Shown here: positions 1-4,925 of the stretch, one piece after another
How positions within the stretch are numbered: position 1 is the stretch's first letter
Layout of the letters: each line of letters opens with the position of its first letter
Assembly (NCBI GenBank): GCA_030633365.1
Contig: DAOVSY010000175.1
Span: 1 to 6,301 of the forward strand
Direction of reading: 5' to 3'
DNA: 6,301 nucleotides
Origin: Spirochaetaceae bacterium
Lineage (GTDB): Bacteria > Spirochaetota > Spirochaetia > B11-G9
Program-made: the position numbers and the translations under genes
Notes under the pieces: generated by a model
What the model was told of the DNA's origin: nothing
Database searches by the model: none
Seen by the model: the letters and a program-made list of their open reading frames with translations, nothing else

Positions 1-44
1 GTATTGGCTGTGTTTTAGATAGCATATGCTTAAAACTTAAGCAA
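1..44. other. Short non-coding flank downstream of tRNA-Thr
   Basis: No gene is visible here. On the minus strand, just past the tRNA 3' end, positions 27-43 can form a 7-bp hairpin (TGCTTAA, loop GTT, TTAAGCA). It is AT-rich and has no following run of T, so it could be a weak terminator or a processing signal but is not a convincing intrinsic terminator. A 10-bp palindrome AGCATATGCT lies at 21-30 and overlaps the hairpin. Confidence 0.35.
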
Positions 45-116
45 AGCCAAAGGTGAGATTCGAACTCACGGCCTACGCTTTACGAGAGCGTTGCTCTACC
101 CCTGAGCTACTTTGGC
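45..116 (-). tRNA. tRNA-Thr (anticodon CGT)
   Basis: Read on the minus strand, this folds into a full cloverleaf: acceptor stem GCCAAAG/CTTTGGC (7 bp), T8-A9, D stem GCTC/GAGC with loop AGGGGTA, anticodon stem ACGCT/AGCGT with loop CTCGTAA, variable loop AGGCC, and T stem GTGAG/CTCAC with loop TTCGAAT. The anticodon at loop positions 3-5 is CGT, decoding the threonine codon ACG. The G1-C72 and C2-G71 pairs and G35/U36 agree with known threonine identity elements. The base after the acceptor stem (complement of A45) is T and CCA is not encoded, so CCA would be added after transcription. In this low-GC genome ACG is probably a minor codon served by this isoacceptor. The gene is co-oriented with the upstream signalling operon but appears to have its own promoter. 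Confidence 0.96.
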
Positions 117-134
117 ATGACAATTATTATTTTA

Positions 135-162
135 ATTATCACTTTATAAGAGAATAAATCAA
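135..162 (-). promoter_or_regulatory. Candidate sigma-70-type promoter for tRNA-Thr
   Basis: On the minus strand, TTGATT (162-157) and GATAAT (140-135) are separated by 16 bases and match the -35 and -10 consensus at 5 of 6 positions each. The -10 element lies 18 bases before the first tRNA base, giving a predicted 5' leader of about 10 bases, as expected for a tRNA precursor trimmed by RNase P. The surrounding sequence is very AT-rich, so chance matches are possible. Confidence 0.55.
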
Positions 163-205
163 CCTTTCTATTTTTTATTTGTTTTGAGATATTTTATCAA
201 TGATC

Positions 206-1387
206 TTAATTTTTAGTTATATCTTTCAGGATACAATAAGTTTGTTTAAAACTTCCATCAGATTTGTATACTATACGTCCATCAAAGCCTATAAAAATTT
301 GACTCCCATCTTTTTTTCTCATTTTAAATTCAGAATGTATTTTCCCCTCTGAAATAAAAATAGGGAATCTTTCTCTAAAAGGTTCAACAAAATCTTTAAC
401 CAGAAAATTACCAAACCATTTACCAATTATTTCCTCCTGAGTATAACCCATAAAATCAAGCCAAGTCTGATTTACCTCTATAAAACATCCTGCATTATCC
501 AAAGACTGATAACCTAGAGGTGCTTTATTAAATAAATCCGAAAATCGTTTTTCACTTTCAATTAGTTGTGATTCAAGCAGTTTCTGTTCTGTAATGTCAT
601 GGGCTGTTTCAATGAATCCTGTGAGAATCCCTTTTTTATCCATCAATGGTACTGCGTTTATTTCAACTAAATGTATTGTTCCGTCTTTTTGCACATGTTT
701 ATGAAGGCTGCTGCATGGAGTTAAGGTTTCTTTTATACATTTTAAGGGGCAGGGGTGTTCTTTTCCACTGCAAGGTTCTGTCCTGTTATGTGATATTTGA
801 TAACAGAATTTTGGTTCAATTTCATTATCAATATAGTATTTATCTTTTGCTGTCTTATTATTCATCAATATTTCATATTCTGTACTAATCAGCATTATAG
901 GTTCAGGTACACCGTCAATAGTAGTTCTAAGAAGTTTATTCATTTCCATTGTTTCCTCAATGGCAACTTTTCGTAAATTAATATTGTCATATAGTTTAAA
1001 TGCCATTTTTATAGAGGCATCCAGAACTGTAATCTTCGAACTTTTAACAACATATCCATAAGAGGTTATTTTTTCTGTTTGTGCAACAATTTCTTTTTCT
1101 TCATGGGATGAAAGAAATATTATAGGAAGATCATGTGTTTTTAGAATTTTCTGAGCAGTCTGAATCCCGTCAATACCTTTGCCTAGATCGATATCCATAA
1201 GAATCAGATCTATCTCTTTTCCCCCGGATTCTATTAAATCCAGTGCTTTCTCTCCATTGGATGCATGAATGCAATTATATCCGTATTTATCAAGCTCAAT
1301 TTTTTTTGACATTGCTAATATTGCTTCATCTTCAACCAGGAGAATATTTTTATAAATATCAACACTGAAATCAGAACCTATAAACAT
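206..1387 (-). CDS. REC-PAS-PAS signalling protein, no output domain
   Basis: A 393-residue soluble protein with three sensory domains. The receiver domain (about residues 13-135) has the acidic pocket E19/D20, phospho-acceptor D65 in LMDID, S93 at the switch position and K115, so it should accept phosphate. PAS domain 1 (about 150-268) ends in the typical DITEQK and carries a Cys/His-rich stretch (C195, H200, C206, H211, C213, C217, C225). PAS domain 2 (about 280-391) ends in DITKN right at the stop. Related REC-PAS proteins usually continue into a histidine kinase; here no kinase, GGDEF or HTH follows, and the 89 bases before the tRNA contain no kinase remnant. It may act through protein contacts as an adaptor, or be a truncated kinase. 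The ATG at 1387 has a good GAGG ribosome site (1395-1398), 7 bases upstream. It follows the receptor gene by 72 bases, across a hairpin, and is probably the last gene of the operon. The domain assignment is firm; the role is not. Confidence 0.9.
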   Translation of the reverse strand: MFIGSDFSVDIYKNILLVEDEAILAMSKKIELDKYGYNCIHASNGEKALDLIESGGKEIDLILMDIDLGKGIDGIQTAQKILKTHDLPIIFLSSHEEKEIVAQTEKITSYGYVVKSSKITVLDASIKMAFKLYDNINLRKVAIEETMEMNKLLRTTIDGVPEPIMLISTEYEILMNNKTAKDKYYIDNEIEPKFCYQISHNRTEPCSGKEHPCPLKCIKETLTPCSSLHKHVQKDGTIHLVEINAVPLMDKKGILTGFIETAHDITEQKLLESQLIESEKRFSDLFNKAPLGYQSLDNAGCFIEVNQTWLDFMGYTQEEIIGKWFGNFLVKDFVEPFRERFPIFISEGKIHSEFKMRKKDGSQIFIGFDGRIVYKSDGSFKQTYCILKDITKN

Positions 1388-1421
1388 CTATTTACCTCAA
1401 AATAATACAAGTGATTTAGGT

Positions 1422-1449
1422 TGCAGTTCCCTTATTAATGGGAACTGCA
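1422..1449. repeat. Perfect 10-bp hairpin between mcp and REC-PAS-PAS gene
   Basis: The arms TGCAGTTCCC (1422-1431) and GGGAACTGCA (1440-1449) are exact complements around an 8-base loop, starting 10 bases after the receptor stop codon. In the direction of transcription (minus strand) the bases after the stem are ACCTAAATCACTTG, with no U tract, so this is not a classical intrinsic terminator; the plus-strand side also lacks one. It could stabilise the 3' end of the cheY-cheW-mcp message, act as a partial terminator that lowers expression of the downstream REC-PAS-PAS gene, or bind a protein. Confidence 0.7.
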
Positions 1450-1459
1450 TAAAAATTAT

Positions 1460-3844
1460 TTAAAATCGGTCAAAATCATCATCATCAAGAGAAATAACAG
1501 CTGCCGGATCCACAGACTTTACACCAGTTTCATTGGTGTGATTGGCAGAATGTAAAATCTGAGATGTGGCACGAGGAGCCTGATATTCCAGTTGTCTTGT
1601 CTGTTGTACAACAGTTTCAGTCTGACTATCTTTTAGTTTAAAAGTTGCTACCATGTTCTTTAATTGAACACTCTGGGATGCCAGCTCTTCTGCAGCAGCA
1701 GCACTTTCTTCTGCACTTGCAGTATTGGACTGAGTAACCTGATCAATCTGTTCAAGTCCCTGAGTAATCTGGTCAATAGCCTCTGCCTGTTCATTGCTTG
1801 CAGTTGCTATTTCTTCGAGAAAGTCAGCTACCTTGGATGATCCACCCATTATAGACTCAAGCTGAGTAGCAGTTGCCTCTACCGCCTTGTTACCGGAGTC
1901 AATATTCCTTATAGACTCATCTACCATCTCTGTTGTTTCTTTTACAGCTTCCGCGCTTCTAACAGCCAAATTACGTACCTCATCGGCTACTACTGCAAAG
2001 CCTTTACCATATTTTCCTGCTCTTGCAGCCTCCACGTTTGCATTCAGAGCCAACAGGTTTGTCTGGAATGCTATGTCATCAATTACCTTTACAATTTTCT
2101 TAATCTGATCACTGGATGTATTTATCTTTCCCATTGCCACAGAAAGACCTTCCATCTCTTTGTTTCCCTTCTGTGCATCTTCTGTAGCCTGTTTTGCAAG
2201 ACCGTTAGCCTCTGTTGCATTTTCTGCATTTTGTCGTGACTGGCTGTTTATTTGAGTAACAGAAGCGGAAATTTCTTCCAATGAGCTTGCCGATTCTGTT
2301 GCACCCTGGGAAAGGGACTGACTTGCCTGGGATACCTGATCCGCTCCTATATTTACCTGGTCGACTGACATATTTACATTGCCAAGTAGACTGTTTAAAG
2401 AATCGGTCATCTGAACAAGGGATGTTCCGAGCATATCTTTGTCTGATGCAAGTTTAACATCGATAGTAAGATTACCCTTTGCAACTTCTTCCACCATATT
2501 CCCTTTATACTGTAGACTTTCTATCATTTTATCGAAGGAACCAGAAAGTGTACCCAATTCATCTTTCATCTTTAAAAGCTTAGTATCAATATTTACATCG
2601 AAGTTTCCAATACCAATCTCTGCTGCGTAATCAGCGACTTTTATAATTGGTTTTGCAAACATATTGGCTATTAATAGGGCAACAACTGCAATAAGAACAA
2701 TAAGGCCAAGGATAATAAATATTATAAACATCATCATTTCTGTTGAAGCCTGAAAAACCTCAGCTTCATCTATTTCTGTCATTAACCCCCATCCGTATTC
2801 ACCCACTTCAAAGTAATGATTATGTCCCAGTACATTTATATCTCTGTAATCCTGATAAATATTGTTCTGACAAATTTCTGAACCTCTTTCAGTTACTTTA
2901 TCTTCCATAACTCTTAATACATCTTCTGTATTCATTGGCTGAGTAAACACTGTATTTTCTGTAGAAAATCTGGATTGAGACAGCATCCAGTAACCTTCTT
3001 TTCCTTCAACATTTCCAACCAGATAGGATTCTCCACTCTCTCCCATCCCTGTAGATTCCTGGAGAAGTATATCTAGAGCATGGACATTCACATCAACAAT
3101 TAACATACTGGAGAATCGTTCATTTACTGGAGTATTATTTGTTTGTTCATCCATAGAAAGACCATGGAAAGGAATACCATGGGCCATATGTATACTGGCC
3201 ATGTCCAGTTCACTGCAGTGCTCAATGGTGGATGTATATAGAAAAGGACATCCAGTTTCTTCTGCTGTAACTCCATCCTTCTTGTTCTCCATTAATTCCA
3301 TTGCACCCTTGTACATGGAAAGATCTGCTCTGTTCCCTGTAAGCTGATTTACAGAGTAAATCTGATCACCTTCATGGAATACTACCTCTCCATCAGCATT
3401 TTTTATATCATATACTGCAACAACCTTCATTTCATTGTATGCATGTAATGCTTCAACATACTTGTCAAGGAATTGTTCAAGATCCACTCTGTATGCATAG
3501 CTGACAGTCTCCAGATCTCTCCATACTTTAGTAATATCACTGGATGGCTGAATATTATATATTACAATATCCTCTAATACATATTCCATAACTTCCTGAA
3601 AGACAGTTAAACCTGTTAAAAGATGAATTTCTCCATATCTTGAATCCATAAAAGCTTCCACTGATTGAGTTTTTAACTCTGCAGCAACACTAAGTTTTGC
3701 AATTGCTTCATTCTCTATTGCATTCTGTGACTGAAAAATTGAGATAACTCCTATTGCACCACTTGAAATTACACCTACTGCAAGGAAGAACATTAGTAGT
3801 TTTCCTCTTATACTTCTAAAAAAACTGATCTTTTTCTTTGCCAT
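1460..3844 (-). CDS. Methyl-accepting chemotaxis protein, double-Cache type
   Basis: A 794-residue transmembrane chemoreceptor. Transmembrane helix 1 is at about residues 15-37, the periplasmic sensor at 38-370 and helix 2 at about 371-397. The membrane-distal half of the sensor is diverged; the later half has hallmark Cache segments ([43 protein letters not shown]), supporting a double-Cache small-ligand sensor. After P399 comes a HAMP domain (DELG at 428-431) and a second HAMP-like repeat (about 446-490, with DMLG at 470-473). The coiled-coil signalling domain (about 500-735) has the conserved kinase-control tip at 591-630 ([31 protein letters not shown]) and candidate methylation helices near 513-530 and 707-728. 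A flexible tail ends in acidic residues and DFDRF, matching the x-aromatic-x-x-aromatic CheR tether pattern. ATG at 3844 has AGGGAG (3851-3856) 6 bases upstream. The gene starts 12 bases after cheW. The ligand is unknown; sensor cysteines C199, C210 and C325 are unusual for the periplasm. Confidence 0.97.
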   Translation of the reverse strand: MAKKKISFFRSIRGKLLMFFLAVGVISSGAIGVISIFQSQNAIENEAIAKLSVAAELKTQSVEAFMDSRYGEIHLLTGLTVFQEVMEYVLEDIVIYNIQPSSDITKVWRDLETVSYAYRVDLEQFLDKYVEALHAYNEMKVVAVYDIKNADGEVVFHEGDQIYSVNQLTGNRADLSMYKGAMELMENKKDGVTAEETGCPFLYTSTIEHCSELDMASIHMAHGIPFHGLSMDEQTNNTPVNERFSSMLIVDVNVHALDILLQESTGMGESGESYLVGNVEGKEGYWMLSQSRFSTENTVFTQPMNTEDVLRVMEDKVTERGSEICQNNIYQDYRDINVLGHNHYFEVGEYGWGLMTEIDEAEVFQASTEMMMFIIFIILGLIVLIAVVALLIANMFAKPIIKVADYAAEIGIGNFDVNIDTKLLKMKDELGTLSGSFDKMIESLQYKGNMVEEVAKGNLTIDVKLASDKDMLGTSLVQMTDSLNSLLGNVNMSVDQVNIGADQVSQASQSLSQGATESASSLEEISASVTQINSQSRQNAENATEANGLAKQATEDAQKGNKEMEGLSVAMGKINTSSDQIKKIVKVIDDIAFQTNLLALNANVEAARAGKYGKGFAVVADEVRNLAVRSAEAVKETTEMVDESIRNIDSGNKAVEATATQLESIMGGSSKVADFLEEIATASNEQAEAIDQITQGLEQIDQVTQSNTASAEESAAAAEELASQSVQLKNMVATFKLKDSQTETVVQQTRQLEYQAPRATSQILHSANHTNETGVKSVDPAAVISLDDDDFDRF

Positions 3845-3856
3845 GTTATTCTCCCT

Positions 3857-4357
3857 TTAACCTTTTTTTTCTATTATTGCCTTATCTTTATTAGTAATAA
3901 TCTTCTCTACATCGAGAATAATCTTTACCTCTTCTCCCTTTTTAGCAAGTCCGGCAATATACTGCTCTTTTCCAGATGCATTTTTGAAAGAAGGTGGTGC
4001 TCCAATATCATTTTCTTTTATTTCATGTACTTCAGATACAATATCTACTATTAAACCGATAGTGCTCTCCTTTATACTGACAATGACTATGCAGGTTCTG
4101 TCATCATATTCTTTCTCTTCAATACCAAACCGTAAACGGAGATCCACTGCAGGAATAACTTTTCCCCGAAGATTAATAACACCTTTCACGAAGTTCGGCA
4201 TATCCGGAATAGTCGTTATTTGTGGAAGCTCCTCTATTGCGGTAATACGTTTTATATCTATCCCGTATTCTTCAGTTCCAAGTTGAAACATAAGATATTT
4301 ATTTGGTTGGCTGTCAATATCCTCATCATCTTCAATAAAAATATCAATATCACTCAT
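3857..4357 (-). CDS. cheW: CheW-like chemotaxis coupling protein
   Basis: A 166-residue single-domain CheW that links chemoreceptors to CheA in the cytoplasmic array. After an acidic N-terminal tail (residues 2-16), the CheW fold runs from about 20 to 155. It has the receptor/kinase-binding segment VKGVINLRGKVIPAVDLR (58-75) with conserved NLRG at 62-65, VDIVSEV at 104-110 and YIAGLAK at 133-139. Length is normal for CheW. I chose ATG 4357 over the in-frame ATG at 4375: the sequence between them holds a strong GGAGGG ribosome site (4363-4368) 5 bases before ATG 4357, so the longer start would have to translate through it. The start overlaps the end of the upstream receiver gene by 8 bases, indicating translational coupling. 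CheA is not encoded here, so this CheW must work with a kinase from elsewhere, most likely joining the adjacent receptor to it. Confidence 0.95.
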   Translation of the reverse strand: MSDIDIFIEDDEDIDSQPNKYLMFQLGTEEYGIDIKRITAIEELPQITTIPDMPNFVKGVINLRGKVIPAVDLRLRFGIEEKEYDDRTCIVIVSIKESTIGLIVDIVSEVHEIKENDIGAPPSFKNASGKEQYIAGLAKKGEEVKIILDVEKIITNKDKAIIEKKG

Positions 4358-4721
4358 TATTTCCCTCCATATCATTTACATTTAAAATATTTATAATTTT
4401 TTTCAAGGTTAGGGGTTTTGCTACAATAGAATGAGCACCGTTTGTTAATGCCTCATTGGAAAGGGTTTCTGCAGGAAAAGCTGTTATAATAATAATTTTA
4501 CTCTCAGGTCTGGCTTGAATAATTGTTTTTGTTATTTCAGCACCATTTTTCTCAGGCATATTTATATCAAGGAAAATTAAATCATATTCATTTTGTACAG
4601 CTTCACGTTCTCCTTCCAGTGGATTACTAAAACCTGTTACACTATGCCCCTTATCTTCCAGTACTACTCTAATCATATGAGTGATAAGTCTTTCATCATC
4701 TATAACCAATACTTTTTTCAA
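4350..4721 (-). CDS. CheY-like stand-alone response regulator receiver
   Basis: A 123-residue single-domain receiver with D8/D9 in the acidic pocket, phospho-acceptor D52 in FLDINMP, T80 and K102 in AKP, so all phosphorylation residues are present and the length matches CheY or Spo0F. The residue three before K102, where classical CheY has a switch aromatic (Tyr106 in E. coli), is I99; this argues against equating it with flagellar-motor CheY, and I give no symbol. It may instead be a phosphate sink, a relay intermediate or a regulator of another partner. The start is TTG at 4721-4719: AGGAGA lies at 4728-4733, 6 bases upstream, no in-frame ATG precedes it nearby, and translation from TTG gives the canonical MKKVLVIDDE N-terminus. 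It is the first gene of the cheY-cheW-mcp operon, about 42 bases after the predicted transcription start of the sigma-54 promoter. Confidence 0.93.
   Translation of the reverse strand: MKKVLVIDDERLITHMIRVVLEDKGHSVTGFSNPLEGEREAVQNEYDLIFLDINMPEKNGAEITKTIIQARPESKIIIITAFPAETLSNEALTNGAHSIVAKPLTLKKIINILNVNDMEGNNE
4363..4368 (-). promoter_or_regulatory. Ribosome binding site of cheW, inside the upstream gene's end
   Basis: On the minus strand, GGAGGG lies 5 bases before the chosen cheW ATG and within the last codons of the receiver gene, so ribosomes finishing that gene stop at TGA (4352-4350) just past the cheW start. This supports coupled translation and a near-equal ratio of the two products. 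Confidence 0.8.
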
Positions 4722-4727
4722 AATATT

Positions 4728-4733
4728 TCTCCT
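4728..4733 (-). promoter_or_regulatory. Ribosome binding site deciding the TTG start of the receiver gene
   Basis: On the minus strand, AGGAGA sits 6 bases before TTG at 4721-4719. No upstream ATG or GTG in frame competes within the leader, and starting further in would remove the first strand of the receiver fold. Confidence 0.75.
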
Positions 4734-4773
4734 GTAAAATAATCTAAAGCATCTTTCTTATACTTTATTTAAT

Positions 4774-4789
4774 AGCAGGAAGCATGCCA
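4774..4789 (-). promoter_or_regulatory. Sigma-54 (-24/-12) promoter of the cheY-cheW-mcp operon
   Basis: On the minus strand the sequence TGGCATGCTTCCTGCT matches the sigma-54 consensus TGGCACG-N4-TTGCW at 10 of its 12 specified positions. The invariant GG (4788-4787) and GC (4776-4775) are exactly 10 bases apart. Transcription should start about 12 bases further on, near 4763, leaving a leader of about 42 bases before the TTG start of the receiver gene. The divergent neighbour encodes a sigma-54 activator and candidate activator sites lie upstream, which strengthens the call. It is a prediction from sequence only. Confidence 0.75.
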
Positions 4790-4835
4790 TTTTTATGGTC
4801 TCTGTATTGGAATAGAAAGGATTGGAAAAATAAAT

Positions 4836-4848
4836 GCTATCAGAATGA
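4836..4848. repeat. Candidate upstream activator site 1 (direct repeat copy 1)
   Basis: GCTATCAGAATGA, with a TCA-N3-TGA dyad core. It matches copy 2 at 12 of 13 bases and partial similarity continues about 12 bases beyond. Its centre is about 80 bases upstream of the predicted sigma-54 transcription start, a typical position for an enhancer-binding protein. Confidence 0.5.
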
Positions 4849-4867
4849 AGCAAAAAATCTATCATAA

Positions 4868-4880
4868 GCTATCAAAATGA
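4868..4880. repeat. Candidate upstream activator site 2 (direct repeat copy 2)
   Basis: GCTATCAAAATGA, 32 bp from copy 1, or about three helical turns, so both sites would face the same side of the DNA. With two more bases it forms an imperfect 15-bp palindrome CTATCAAAATGACAG (4869-4883). A third, weaker CTATCATAAGC lies at 4859-4869. Copy 2 overlaps the possible -35 element of the activator gene, so occupancy could repress that gene. Confidence 0.5.
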
Positions 4881-4903
4881 CAGAAAAAATTTGCTTTTAT
4901 AAT
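4877..4903 (+). promoter_or_regulatory. Candidate sigma-70-type promoter of the sigma-54 activator gene
   Basis: A perfect -10 element TATAAT (4898-4903) is preceded at a short 15-base spacing by ATGACA (4877-4882), which matches TTGACA at 5 of 6 positions. Transcription would begin near 4910, leaving only about 16 bases before the ATG. The short spacing and AT-rich background keep this tentative. Confidence 0.45.
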
Positions 4904-4925
4904 TGTAATAAACAATAATATAGTT

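Noticed and set aside
27..43. Intrinsic terminator after tRNA-Thr
   Set aside because: The 7-bp stem is mostly A/T and no T run follows, so it is recorded only as a weak hairpin.
646..888. Plus-strand open frame of 80 codons
   Set aside because: It lies antisense within the REC-PAS-PAS gene, resembles no known family and has no ribosome site; the opposite strand has clear domain-level coding evidence.
1388..1421. Internal promoter for the REC-PAS-PAS gene (TATTAT near 1402-1407)
   Set aside because: A start 6-7 bases downstream would fall in the ribosome binding site, and no -35 element is placed correctly.
1887..2630. Plus-strand open frames at 1887-2108 and 2439-2630
   Set aside because: Both are antisense to the conserved signalling and HAMP regions of the receptor and reflect its codon pattern.
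3984..4286. Plus-strand open frame of 100 codons
   Set aside because: Antisense shadow of cheW, whose conserved NLRG and VDIVSEV motifs lie in the opposite frame.
4822..4838. Second, plus-strand sigma-54-like match (TTGG-N10-GC) upstream of the activator gene
   Set aside because: GG and GC spacing fits, but the bases after GG are A rather than CA and it overlaps candidate activator site 1; in AT-rich DNA this minimal pattern is expected by chance.
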